Positions 33,719 to 42,046 of a stretch of DNA of 64,000 bases are shown one piece after another. This DNA is from CAYNZP01 sp964401835 (GTDB taxonomy: Bacteria; Planctomycetota; Phycisphaerae; SM23-33), in the NCBI GenBank assembly GCA_964401835.1, contig CAYNZP010000011.1, positions 1-64,000 of the forward strand. The letters are read 5' to 3'. A model generated the notes under the pieces. It was not told the origin of the DNA, did not search any database, and saw only the letters and a program-made list of their open reading frames with translations. The position numbers and the translations under genes were made by a program. The first letter of the stretch is position 1, and every line of letters begins with the position of its first letter.

Positions 33719-34651
33719 TTAAAAAGGAATTTTGTAACTGGTTGTCTGCTCTTCAGGCTTTTCTTGGAAAAGAACTCTTCCATGCTTACCAAGTAGTTCG
33801 CCTATTTTTGAACGGATTTCTGAAGAGTTTTGTATTAGTGGATTGCTTAGTGCATTATTTGATAAACGATCCAATTGTGTCTCTGGAATACTATCAACCT
33901 TATTTAATAGGTTAATTTTATTTTGGGCATCATTAATATTCTTTACTGATAATAAAAGACTACATAAGAGGCCGAGGATTTTGCTTTTTGTTTTGGGATT
34001 AAAAACAAGTATGTTGAAAATTGCCTCTGCTACTTCGAATACCGTCTTGCCTTCTCCCTGCAATGCTTGAAATTTCCCCAAAAAACCATAGGGGTCTAAT
34101 TCTTTCTTTATTGGGATTACAAGAACATCTCTTCCTAAAGCAATCCCAACCTCTTGTCCAGTCCAATTGCTTTCCTTAAAGCCGGGGGTAAGAATTGCAG
34201 CGAAAGCGTCCATAGAAAACAAAGCTCTCTCAATTTCGATTTCCCATTCGCGCGTAGGTTCGATGTCTGAATGAGCAACGAAGCCTGATATACCATATGT
34301 TAATAATTGTTTTTGTAGTTTTGCCGTCTTAACTTTAAAAGCTGAAATATGGCTCAAGAAAAGTTTAAAATGCCCTGGCTTCCAAAAAGTGCTTTCGGAC
34401 AAGTCCAAATCTTTTGATACTGTATATCCATGTTCGATATCAAGTTCATCGGCTATTTTAATAATTGTTCCAGGAGGAACATCAGCCAATAACTCTTTTG
34501 TATATACCCACTTACTATTTGCATCGGATGTTTCTTTTTTACAATTTACGCCATGACCTGATAAATAGACATTGATGTCAACATAGGTCATCTTGGCCTG
34601 CAATTTTCGGCCTATGGTATCGATCAAGTTGAATCTATCTATTTGTCTCAT
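33719..34651 (-). CDS. TIR-domain protein, candidate defence effector
   Basis: 310 residues, visibly AT-rich. An N-terminal domain of about 90 residues (with MTYVDINVYL and KWVYTKELLADVPPGTIIKI) is unassigned. The TIR domain spans about 95-183: FKLFLSHISAF, the DI-P-R loop region, and SNWTGQEVGIALG. Glu167 in that last motif is where the catalytic Glu of NAD-cleaving TIRs sits. The C-terminal 120 residues are helical. Many bacterial TIR proteins deplete NAD on phage infection; that role is an inference. No partner gene is adjacent: it stands alone between palindromic repeats and the 76-bp element. Confidence 0.8.
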   Translation of the reverse strand: MRQIDRFNLIDTIGRKLQAKMTYVDINVYLSGHGVNCKKETSDANSKWVYTKELLADVPPGTIIKIADELDIEHGYTVSKDLDLSESTFWKPGHFKLFLSHISAFKVKTAKLQKQLLTYGISGFVAHSDIEPTREWEIEIERALFSMDAFAAILTPGFKESNWTGQEVGIALGRDVLVIPIKKELDPYGFLGKFQALQGEGKTVFEVAEAIFNILVFNPKTKSKILGLLCSLLLSVKNINDAQNKINLLNKVDSIPETQLDRLSNNALSNPLIQNSSEIRSKIGELLGKHGRVLFQEKPEEQTTSYKIPF

Positions 34652-34690
34652 TTAATTCTTTTAAGAAGCTGTAGGTATCTTTTTTAGTCT

Positions 34691-34766
34691 GTAGGGTGGG
34701 TTTTGCCACCCACAGATTTATGTTATTGTCTGATATTATTCGCGTGGGTGCAAGCACCCACCCTAC
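34691..34766. repeat. 76-bp palindromic (MITE-like) element, copy 2
   Basis: The same length and plan as 1338-1413: terminal GTAGGGTGG and CCACCCTAC, first hairpin GTGGGT/ACCCAC, second hairpin GTGGGTGC/GCACCCAC. The middle segment containing GATATTATTCGCGTGG is shared. It lies 39 bases upstream of the TIR gene start and 48 bases before mnmE. Confidence 0.88.
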
Positions 34767-34814
34767 CAAGACGTAAAAAGCTGAACGCTAATTGCTGAAT
34801 GCTGAAAGGCTAAA

Positions 34815-36239
34815 ATGCTTTTTGATACGGAAGACACGATTGCGGCGATATCCACAGCGGCTGGTACAGGCGCGCGGGCGATAGTGCGCGTAAGCGGCCC
34901 GGAAGCTTTCAACATAGCAGCGGCTGTCTTCGCCCCGGCTGACGGTGAGCTTGCAGACATGGCGGGCTTCAGCTCTGCTTCCGGCATCATGCGAACCAAC
35001 GCCGGAGCTGCCCCCATAGAGCTGCCGGGTGTAGCTTACGTCTTTCGCGCACCGAGAAGCTTTACACGGGACGACGTTGTAGAGCTTCACATACCCGGAG
35101 CGGCAGCTGCCGCTACTGCCCTGCTGGCTTCGCTGACGGCGGCTGGTGCTAGGCAGGCGAGGCCGGGCGAATTCACCGCGCGGGCGTTTTTCTCCGGCCG
35201 GATAGACCTTTCGGCGGCAGAGGCGGTGGCGGACATAATAAACGCAGCCGACGACGCGCACCTGCGCTCGGCAGTGGCGGCGCTGGGAGGCGAGGTTTAC
35301 CGTCTGTGCAGCGGCGCCAGCGAGCAGCTCACCGAGGCACTGGCCAACGTCGAAGCTTCGATAGACATGGCAGAAGAAGATATCCAGTTCGCCACGCCGG
35401 CAGCGCTGGCTGCGCAACTGCACGAACTTTCCGCGAAACTGTGCGGCATAGCCCAAAAAGCGGCCAGCATGCCCGACAAGGCCCAGCTGCCCTGCGTCGC
35501 CATCGCGGGCAGGCCCAACGTCGGTAAAAGTTCGCTGCTAAACGCGCTGAGCGGAACCGACCGTGCGATTGTCTCGGCCCTGGCTGGAACGACGCGCGAT
35601 GTCCTGACAGCTACGATGAACTTCGCCGACGGCTCGGCGGCTGTGCTGCAGGACGTAGCCGGCTTTATCGAGCCAGACAGCGAGATAGCCGCAGCTGCCG
35701 ATAGCGCCGCGCGGCAGGCGGTTACCGCGGCCGACGTGATAGTTTTCGTGGTCGATATCTCGGAAAAAAGCTTCGAAGCAGACGCCCAGTTGCTCGCGCA
35801 GGTCCGCTCGACAAACCGTCGCTGCCCGCTGGAATTACTAGCCAACAAAACTGACCAGGTGAAAATTTCGCAAATTCAAAAAAAAATAGATGGCTTGGAA
35901 AAGGACATGCAACTGGCGGCTATGGGGGTTTCCTGCGAAAGCGGAGCGGGTTTGGACGAGTTCAAAACCACCCTCGAGCAGCGTCTCGGCCTGCACGCCG
36001 AGCGAAGCGGGGTTGCCCTTGGGCTGCACGAGCGTCAGAAAAACTGCCTTATTTCCGCGTCCCAGGCGTCCAAACGCGCGGCTGAGCTCTTGCAAAACTG
36101 CGTCCAAGTGGCTGATTCGGCGGAACTTGTAGCTATCGAGCTGCGGGCGGCGTTATCTCAAATCGGCCTAATAAGCGGACAGGTTGTCACAGAAGACATA
36201 CTGGGCAGTATTTTTTCCCGCTTCTGCGTGGGAAAATAA
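34815..36239 (+). CDS. mnmE: tRNA uridine-5-carboxymethylaminomethyl modification GTPase
   Basis: 474 residues. The N-terminal folate-binding domain (about 1-120) starts DTIAAISTAAGTGARAIVRVSG. The GTPase domain has the P-loop GRPNVGKS (232-239), a TTRD switch (GTTRDVL), a D-x-x-G type segment (DVAGF) and NKTD. The C-terminal CVGK box (471-474) carries the catalytic Cys. With MnmG it modifies the wobble uridine of tRNAs. MnmG is not in the window. The region is GC-rich, in sharp contrast with the TIR gene just upstream. Confidence 0.96.
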   Translation: MLFDTEDTIAAISTAAGTGARAIVRVSGPEAFNIAAAVFAPADGELADMAGFSSASGIMRTNAGAAPIELPGVAYVFRAPRSFTRDDVVELHIPGAAAAATALLASLTAAGARQARPGEFTARAFFSGRIDLSAAEAVADIINAADDAHLRSAVAALGGEVYRLCSGASEQLTEALANVEASIDMAEEDIQFATPAALAAQLHELSAKLCGIAQKAASMPDKAQLPCVAIAGRPNVGKSSLLNALSGTDRAIVSALAGTTRDVLTATMNFADGSAAVLQDVAGFIEPDSEIAAAADSAARQAVTAADVIVFVVDISEKSFEADAQLLAQVRSTNRRCPLELLANKTDQVKISQIQKKIDGLEKDMQLAAMGVSCESGAGLDEFKTTLEQRLGLHAERSGVALGLHERQKNCLISASQASKRAAELLQNCVQVADSAELVAIELRAALSQIGLISGQVVTEDILGSIFSRFCVGK

Positions 36240-36371
36240 CGCACCGGTCGCGCGGGGGCGGTTGTTTGGCGGCACTTGCGGTGAATACAATGAATTAGAA
36301 GAACTTTCCAGGTTCCGGCGTTTGCGCGGAACGGTTAAAACCATATCGGAAATCGTGAAAGGGGCAACAAA

Positions 36372-36830
36372 ATGAAAGTCGAACAACTTTTACGCGAGAA
36401 CGGAGTCCCATTTACAGTGCACGAGCACCCGCCGGCATATACCGCCCAGGAAATAGCCGCCGAGGAACACGTAACCGGCAACATGATCGCAAAGGCTGTC
36501 ATCGTCAAAGCCGACGATAATTTCGCCATGTGCGTGCTGCCGGCGAGTTACAAGCTGGACATGAAAAAAGTCGCCAAGGCCCTCAAGGCCAAGAAGACGC
36601 GGCTGGCGGATGAACCAGAGATGGCCAAGATTTTCACGGATACCGAAGTCGGTGCCGAACCGCCGTTCGGAAACATTTACCACCTGCCGACAGTGGCCGA
36701 TAACCATCTGGCGGAATACGAAGAGATAATCTTCCAGGCGGGTTCACACAGACAGGCTATCCGGATGAGATTCGAGGACTATAAAAATCTGGCCAAACCG
36801 GAAATGGCCGACCTGGGCGTGCACCTGTAA
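36372..36830 (+). CDS. YbaK/EbsC family aminoacyl-tRNA deacylase
   Basis: 152 residues, one YbaK-type editing domain. VPFTVHEHPPAYTAQEIAAEEH leads to the conserved Lys in NMIAKAVIVKADD, then the GAEPPFGNIYHLPTVAD strand. Stand-alone members hydrolyse mischarged tRNAs such as Ala-tRNA(Pro) or Cys-tRNA(Pro). The substrate is not clear. A GAAAGGGGC ribosome site precedes the ATG. It follows mnmE with a 132-base gap. Confidence 0.85.
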   Translation: MKVEQLLRENGVPFTVHEHPPAYTAQEIAAEEHVTGNMIAKAVIVKADDNFAMCVLPASYKLDMKKVAKALKAKKTRLADEPEMAKIFTDTEVGAEPPFGNIYHLPTVADNHLAEYEEIIFQAGSHRQAIRMRFEDYKNLAKPEMADLGVHL

Positions 36831-36871
36831 ACAAAACCGGCTTTCTTATCAGCCGCAAACGAAGGTGATGC

Positions 36872-37408
36872 TCATTTATAGATAAGCCGTTCAATTTTGG
36901 GAACGGCCCTTAAAAGCTGACTTCCGTGCCTGTCCAAAATGAAAGCCGACAAAATAATTGCCGGTAAAATGACTCCGATAGTAAAAGCAACAAGTACTTT
37001 GACCCTGTATCTATTTATATATTGGACGGGAGATATCTGTCGGGACTGTTTTGCCCGGACAAGCCAATAGATTGTCAAAAAAGCTATGGGAAAAAACCAC
37101 CACGACAAAAAACAAGACCAAAATGCTCTCTGGGCGCATTGATCAGGAGTGTATTCTTTTTTTGGAGCGGGTTCTTGTGGTTCCGGAAGCTTCAGGATTT
37201 CTCTGGCTTGGTCAATATCGTCCGCACTGACAATAAGTCGAATTCCATTTGGATTCAGAGCATAAAAAGCCTGTGGATAAATGTGACTGACATTCTCGCC
37301 GATTATTGTCGCGTCGATGCCGGAAGAGTTCAGCACGGCTTTCATGACGTCAGCGTGCTGCAATGTGTTTGCAGAAGCTACAACGACTAATTCATCTCTT
37401 TGTCCCAC
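36872..37408 (-). CDS. DUF2007-type protein with two membrane segments
   Basis: 178 residues, starting at GTG with AGGGGAGA upstream. The N-terminal domain (about 4-72; ELVVVASANTLQHADVMKAVLNSSGIDATIIGEN) resembles the DUF2007 putative signal-transducing family. A proline- and charge-rich linker follows, then two hydrophobic segments (about 95-115 and 138-158). It follows the bacterial PH-domain gene by 18 bases, in one operon with hpt. Function not established. Confidence 0.75.
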   Translation of the reverse strand: MGQRDELVVVASANTLQHADVMKAVLNSSGIDATIIGENVSHIYPQAFYALNPNGIRLIVSADDIDQAREILKLPEPQEPAPKKEYTPDQCAQRAFWSCFLSWWFFPIAFLTIYWLVRAKQSRQISPVQYINRYRVKVLVAFTIGVILPAIILSAFILDRHGSQLLRAVPKIERLIYK

Positions 37409-37426
37409 AGCTTATCTCCCCTAATA

Positions 37427-37972
37427 TCAATGTTGCAATTTTGCCTTTTGTATGGCGTCGGTGGCTATATTATTGACCTGTTCGGGCTGGGAAATGTTCA
37501 CCCAGTTTACTTCGCAAATCTTGCCTTCCTGCATCTCGAAGAACAGGCTGCCCAGGCCCAGATACCCCTCAGCCCGGCCCGCGATTGGCATCGTCTGGTT
37601 TATATTTTTAAGTGGACACTGCGATATATCAACGTGCACCAGCCCGCGCAGCCTCATCACGCGGCGGTTGGTCAAAATATAAAGCCGCCCCATCCATTGA
37701 AAGCTCGCAACGACCAGCCGGGCACACAAGGCAGCCAGGCAGATTGCGAAGATCATGTTTACGCCATCGGTCTGGAAAAGCAGTTCGCCAGCAAAGAAGA
37801 CGACCGCTGCCGCAACGCCAACGATGGTCAGAATCGGCAGCGATATGAGTAGCACAAACCACGGGCTTGGCTTCATCGCGAGAATAACTATCTCGCCTTC
37901 CTGAAGCACGCCTTCGGGTACGAGGCTTTCGGTGGCTACCGAAGTACTAGCTGGATCAGCTGACGGGCTCAT
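37427..37972 (-). CDS. bacterial PH-domain membrane protein
   Basis: 181 residues. Two membrane segments (about 37-58 and 72-90) lead into a bPH_2-like domain with YILTNRRVMRLRGLVHVDISQCPL and a later strand GSLFFEM. Its ATG overlaps the hpt stop codon, indicating translational coupling. Proteins of this class are found in many bacteria with no settled function. Confidence 0.78.
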   Translation of the reverse strand: MSPSADPASTSVATESLVPEGVLQEGEIVILAMKPSPWFVLLISLPILTIVGVAAAVVFFAGELLFQTDGVNMIFAICLAALCARLVVASFQWMGRLYILTNRRVMRLRGLVHVDISQCPLKNINQTMPIAGRAEGYLGLGSLFFEMQEGKICEVNWVNISQPEQVNNIATDAIQKAKLQH

Positions 37973-38556
37973 TGCCGGCCTCCAATAATTTTCCTATCCG
38001 GGACGCAAACATCCGGCAGGTTGCGATACAGGTTGTTAAAGTCCAGGCCATAACCAACGACAAACTCGTTTTCTATATCGAAGCCTATAAAATCCGCGTC
38101 CATCCTTTCGGGCAAATCCGGCCGCTGCTTCTTTAATAATACGCACGTCCGCACTCTGGCGGGTTTGCGGGCACTGACAAAATCCACCAGGGCGCCCAGC
38201 GTAGCTCCGCTATCGAGTATATCGTCAACGATGAGTATGTCTCGCCCGACGATGCCGACGGTCTCCAACAGTGGGATTTTAAATTTCGGGCCCTGGCTGA
38301 CAGTAGAAGCGCCCGGGTAAGAGCTTACCGAAACAACGTCGATTCGCATCATCAACGGCAGGTGTCGGATAAGGTCGGCAAGGAATATCACAGAACCCGT
38401 AAGAACGGGCAGGATCATGACTTCGTTGTCCTTGTAGCAATGGCTGATATCGCGGGCCAGCTCTTTAACACGAGCAGCGATGCGGTCACGGGAAATAATT
38501 ATCCGCGAGACATTTTTTTGAACAAATTCCTTATTTGCGGCGTCTAAGTTGTGCAT
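37969..38556 (-). CDS. hpt: hypoxanthine phosphoribosyltransferase
   Basis: 195 residues. The PRPP-binding loop ILIVDDILDSGATLGALVDFV (about 109-129) and the N-terminal PVLTGSVIFLADLIRHL are clear. The C-terminal FVVGYGLDFNNLYRNLPDV is standard for HPRT, with the DFIGFDI base-recognition stretch before it. It salvages hypoxanthine and guanine to nucleotides. It is first in a minus-strand operon with the bPH-domain and DUF2007 genes. Confidence 0.96.
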   Translation of the reverse strand: MHNLDAANKEFVQKNVSRIIISRDRIAARVKELARDISHCYKDNEVMILPVLTGSVIFLADLIRHLPLMMRIDVVSVSSYPGASTVSQGPKFKIPLLETVGIVGRDILIVDDILDSGATLGALVDFVSARKPARVRTCVLLKKQRPDLPERMDADFIGFDIENEFVVGYGLDFNNLYRNLPDVCVPDRKIIGGRQ

Positions 38557-38833
38557 GAGGCGTTTCCCAAACGGTAAGCTTAATTAAATCCTACACCTAT
38601 ACAATCAGGAATGCAATTGTGGGGAATTTACCTATGGGGGCACGATAAAAGTGCTTTTTACGTTTTTATTACAAACGAAATTATCAGGGAATTGTCTTAG
38701 CTATTCATTGTAGGGGGCGAATCCGGAAAAATATGCCTTGAATTCGGACATGCAAAAAGGATAGATTGCTTATTCTCAACTTATGTTTTGCGGGATTTAA
38801 ATGGGTTACGAACATTCCTCCAAGGAGAAAACA

Positions 38834-40699
38834 ATGCGCATAGTTATGACTGCCGTTTGCCTGCTCTCACTGATTCTATTTCCCTGGATTACTTCTGCTC
38901 AGGAAAATGGCAGCCCGGAAGCTGCCACACTGCCAGCAGTTGAGCCCGTAACCAGTCATATCCCCGCCGGGGCTATGGGATTTTTTGTCATCAACAACAT
39001 CCAGGCAACCACAAGCAATTTCGATGCCTATCTCGATCGTATCGGTCTTAGTGAGATGACCCAAACCATGATGCCGACCGGCTCGCTGGATATGATAAAG
39101 ATGCTGACCTTCCTAGGAGAAGGCTTCAATCCAAACGGCGGCCTGGCGGCGGTCATGCTGGACCCGCACCAGTTTGGAGTGGACTTACTTGCCATGATGG
39201 GCCTGTCCGATGGCGAGCCCGCCGGCGAAGTCAAGCTGCCATTTATCATTCTGGTTCCCGGCAGCAGCGTTGAGGAAGTTTTCGGCTTCTACCCGATAAC
39301 TGAAGATGGTAAATACAAAACGGTTCAGCTGCGCATGGGCGAAATGATAACTTCTCAATGCGGCAGCTACGTCGCACTGAGCCCAACAGCCGAAGCACTG
39401 GACGCATTTTTGTTGGCCGAGAGGAAAGTAGATTTAAACACGGACAAGTCAGCCCTCATCACACGCAGCGATTTCGCGCTCCAAATTAACATGAAAATCG
39501 CCACCCCCATTATCACAAAGATGATGGACAAGAACCTGGAAAAAGCAATGGCTACGTCCGCCCCGGCTGAGGTGGAAACTGTAAAAGAACTCTCCTCGAA
39601 ATCGATGAAAACGTACATGGAAATGTACAAAAACATTCTCGCCCAGATAAATGAAGTTACCTGTGGTCTGCAACTTGGCGAGACAGGCCTTATCGGCGAA
39701 GAAATCGTGGACTTCGATCCGCAAAGCCAGGCCGGAAAAGTTCTCGCCGCCTTTAAGCCCGTCTCTGCACCAACCCTTGACCGCGTGCCGAACATCGGCT
39801 ACGTGTTGGCTGCATCAGCTATCGATTCCCCAAGTGAGGCGAATACAGATCTGACGACGGACATGATTGATAATTTCCTGGCCTCAGAAACCTTCGCTAA
39901 TGTAGATGACGAAACAAAGGCAGCGCTAAAAGACCTGTCGCTTCAGCTTGACGACCAGATCACCAATGCCCAGTTGGTTATCGGCGGAGCTCCAGAGGGC
40001 AGCGGCGTGCTGGGGATATCCTGTGTAATGGATTGCAAGGACTCAGCCAAGGTCAAGGAACTGCTTTCCAGCTCAGCCGGCCTGAGCGAGACTCTCATCA
40101 AGGCAATGTGCGAAGATGAGCAATTCCAGCAGCTTGGCATCTCTTATGCTAAGGACGTTGACAAGATCGGCGAAATCGCTGTCGATGCAATAAATATTAC
40201 TCACCCGGAACTGGATGAACTCGAGCAGGAAAAACGTGAGCAGTTGAAGAATATTTTGGGAAGCGACACGTTTACCGCTTATATAGCCGCTACCGATGAA
40301 AAACATGTTGTTGTAACCTTCGGTGGAGCAAAAGCGTATCTGGCAGAGGCTGTCAAAGCAGCCGGCGGTAGCGAGAACATCCTCGCAAGCGAATCGGCGT
40401 CAGAGGCAATGAAGCATATGCCCAAAAACGCATCCGGCGTGGTGCTGCTCAATGTCCCCAACCTTCTGGAACTCGCCTCGAAAGTCCAGGAAGCGTCAGA
40501 TCAGCCGACCATGGGCCTTCCGAAGTTGACCAGCCAGGCGCCTATTACCATCGGCGCCGGAATATCAGGCTCGCAAGGGCACGTCGTAGCCTACGTGCCG
40601 AATGAACTCATAGAAGAACTCGTCCAGCTTGGAATGAGCATGGCAAGGCCTCAAACCCAGCCGACCCAGCCGCAGGAAGACAACGGCGAAGAGTTTTAG
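38834..40699 (+). CDS. large secreted protein of unknown function
   Basis: About 621 residues from the ATG at 38834 (AAGGAGAAAACA before it); an in-frame ATG at 38801 is less likely. A signal peptide ends near TSAQ (about residue 22). The mature protein is Ala-, Leu- and Met-rich with alternating sheets and helices and two halves of similar plan; each holds a repeated theme of a Gly-rich strand followed by a helix of the type seen around VFGFYPITEDGKY. The acidic C-terminus ends in EDNGEEF. I do not recognise the family. No membrane segment beyond the signal is seen. A terminator follows. Confidence 0.75.
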   Translation: MRIVMTAVCLLSLILFPWITSAQENGSPEAATLPAVEPVTSHIPAGAMGFFVINNIQATTSNFDAYLDRIGLSEMTQTMMPTGSLDMIKMLTFLGEGFNPNGGLAAVMLDPHQFGVDLLAMMGLSDGEPAGEVKLPFIILVPGSSVEEVFGFYPITEDGKYKTVQLRMGEMITSQCGSYVALSPTAEALDAFLLAERKVDLNTDKSALITRSDFALQINMKIATPIITKMMDKNLEKAMATSAPAEVETVKELSSKSMKTYMEMYKNILAQINEVTCGLQLGETGLIGEEIVDFDPQSQAGKVLAAFKPVSAPTLDRVPNIGYVLAASAIDSPSEANTDLTTDMIDNFLASETFANVDDETKAALKDLSLQLDDQITNAQLVIGGAPEGSGVLGISCVMDCKDSAKVKELLSSSAGLSETLIKAMCEDEQFQQLGISYAKDVDKIGEIAVDAINITHPELDELEQEKREQLKNILGSDTFTAYIAATDEKHVVVTFGGAKAYLAEAVKAAGGSENILASESASEAMKHMPKNASGVVLLNVPNLLELASKVQEASDQPTMGLPKLTSQAPITIGAGISGSQGHVVAYVPNELIEELVQLGMSMARPQTQPTQPQEDNGEEF

Positions 40700-40727
40700 C
40701 AATAAGCAATCAGTGATGATTGAAATA

Positions 40728-40763
40728 AAAAGCGGCGGCCCGGCAATTCAGGTCGCCGCTTTT
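40728..40763. terminator. terminator between two convergent genes
   Basis: Arms AAAGCGGCG (about 40729-40737) and CGCCGCTTT (40754-40762), with an A run on the left and a T run on the right, suitable for termination in both directions. Confidence 0.88.
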
Positions 40764-40794
40764 CTTATGGAGTTTTTTAAAGAGCCCCTTAAAA

Positions 40795-41295
40795 CTATTT
40801 CAGTCTTTTGTACAAGTCTTTCAAAAAGCCCTTCCTGACATTTTTGGGGATGTAATCCAGCGTCGGTTCGACAGCTTTATCAGTCATGAAATCCTCAACG
40901 GCATGCGTTCCTATCGGGCCGAACTTTATCAGCTTCTTGGCGTTTACCTCCGCCTGCTCGAGCCTTCCGCCAGCCATATCGAGGACATAGTTCACGACGA
41001 AATGATATAAGTCAGCAGTTGTGGGGTTTTCCATCTGTTCGGCCGACGCTTCAGCCTCGCCGCCGGTTTCGGCGATAAGGTCGTGCTCGGATTCCATAAG
41101 CTCTTTAATCTTTTCCGCTCGCTGACGTTCTTCTGCCTCATCAATCGGCGCCAATGGAACCAACTCGTCTTCGGAAACTGGAGCGGGGATATAGCTGCTC
41201 TGGTCGCAATATGGACACTTGCCGCGTCGACCGCCTGCGCTATCAGGTGCCTGGACATTCTTATGACAGTGCTCGCATCGGAACGTAATACTCAT
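40795..41295 (-). CDS. zinc-ribbon protein of unknown function
   Basis: 166 residues. The N-terminus carries a rubredoxin-like zinc ribbon: CEHCHK and CPYCDQ (about residues 7-33), followed by an acidic, helical linker and a C-terminal domain of about 80 residues. Proteins that begin with this ribbon (MSITFRCEHCHK) are common in planctomycetes. There is a 2-base gap to the YjbQ gene, so they are co-transcribed. No function is assigned. Confidence 0.78.
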   Translation of the reverse strand: MSITFRCEHCHKNVQAPDSAGGRRGKCPYCDQSSYIPAPVSEDELVPLAPIDEAEERQRAEKIKELMESEHDLIAETGGEAEASAEQMENPTTADLYHFVVNYVLDMAGGRLEQAEVNAKKLIKFGPIGTHAVEDFMTDKAVEPTLDYIPKNVRKGFLKDLYKRLK

Positions 41296-41297
41296 GG

Positions 41298-41711
41298 CTA
41301 TTCTCCCATTGCTTTAATCACCAACCGTTTCGGACGCTGGCCATCGAACTCGGCATAGTAAACCTGCTGCCACGGGCCCAGGTCGAGCTGGCCCTTCGTT
41401 ATCGGCAAAATCACCTGATGGTGAACGAGAAGGTTTTTCAGATGCGAATCGCCGTTAGTCTCGCCCGTTCGATGATGGCGATAGTCGTCGCGGTAAGGCG
41501 CCAACCCCTCCAGCCATTCATCAATATCCGCCAGCAGTCCGCTCTCGGCGTCGTTTACGAAAACGCCGGCGGTAATGTGCATCGCCGAGACCAGAACCAT
41601 CCCCTCCGCAATACCGGAGGAGGACACCACCTGCTCGACCTCATCGGTTATAAGAACGTATTCGCGGTGTTTTTTGGTGTTGATCGTCAGATACTTTGTG
41701 TTCGACTTCAT
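41298..41711 (-). CDS. YjbQ family protein (UPF0047)
   Basis: 137 residues. YLTINTKKHREYVLITDEVEQVV, the central HITAGVFVNDAESGLLAD, and the signature NGDSHLKNLLVHHQVILPI and LDLGPWQQVYYAEFDG are diagnostic. Some relatives have weak thiamine phosphate synthase activity; the physiological role is unsettled. It is the first gene of the pair with the zinc-ribbon protein downstream. Confidence 0.92.
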   Translation of the reverse strand: MKSNTKYLTINTKKHREYVLITDEVEQVVSSSGIAEGMVLVSAMHITAGVFVNDAESGLLADIDEWLEGLAPYRDDYRHHRTGETNGDSHLKNLLVHHQVILPITKGQLDLGPWQQVYYAEFDGQRPKRLVIKAMGE

Positions 41712-41735
41712 GTTGATCCCTTATTGACAAAAAAA

Positions 41736-41921
41736 CTAGATCCTTCGCAGTATGAACCCGATTATCAGCAGAATAAGCCCGGCCAGAACAATCGCACCAG
41801 CATAATGCCACGCAAGAGTGATAAGCAGTTTGATAAGCACGAGTAAAATGCCGAAAGCAAGCACCCCGCCACCTACCATACTCAACGTTATTCCAGCACT
41901 AAGCCGCTGATTGCGATTCAT
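41736..41921 (-). CDS. small two-helix membrane protein
   Basis: 61 residues. Two hydrophobic segments (about 12-33 and 38-57) are separated by a short loop with a His. The protein ends in RRI, a basic tail expected on the cytoplasmic side. It is the first small gene of a minus-strand run with YjbQ and the zinc-ribbon protein. I do not recognise the family. Confidence 0.6.
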   Translation of the reverse strand: MNRNQRLSAGITLSMVGGGVLAFGILLVLIKLLITLAWHYAGAIVLAGLILLIIGFILRRI

Positions 41922-42046
41922 AATCTTCCCCTGAATTTGCTAACCGTTAATATTCTAAGACTTTTTAAGTTGCAATGTTACCATTATGATAAAAATGTTG
42001 GAGCAAAGAGCCTATCCATATTTTAAGGATTTGAGGTAAATAAAAC

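Noticed and set aside
32225..34766. Insertion sequence or integron
   Set aside because: No transposase, integrase or typical attC site was found in either pocket; the palindromic elements are too short to code for one.
35297..35848. A 183-codon minus-strand ORF over mnmE
   Set aside because: Shadow of the GC-rich mnmE reading frame.
36184..36375. A 63-codon ORF between mnmE and the YbaK gene
   Set aside because: It overlaps the end of mnmE and has no ribosome site of its own.
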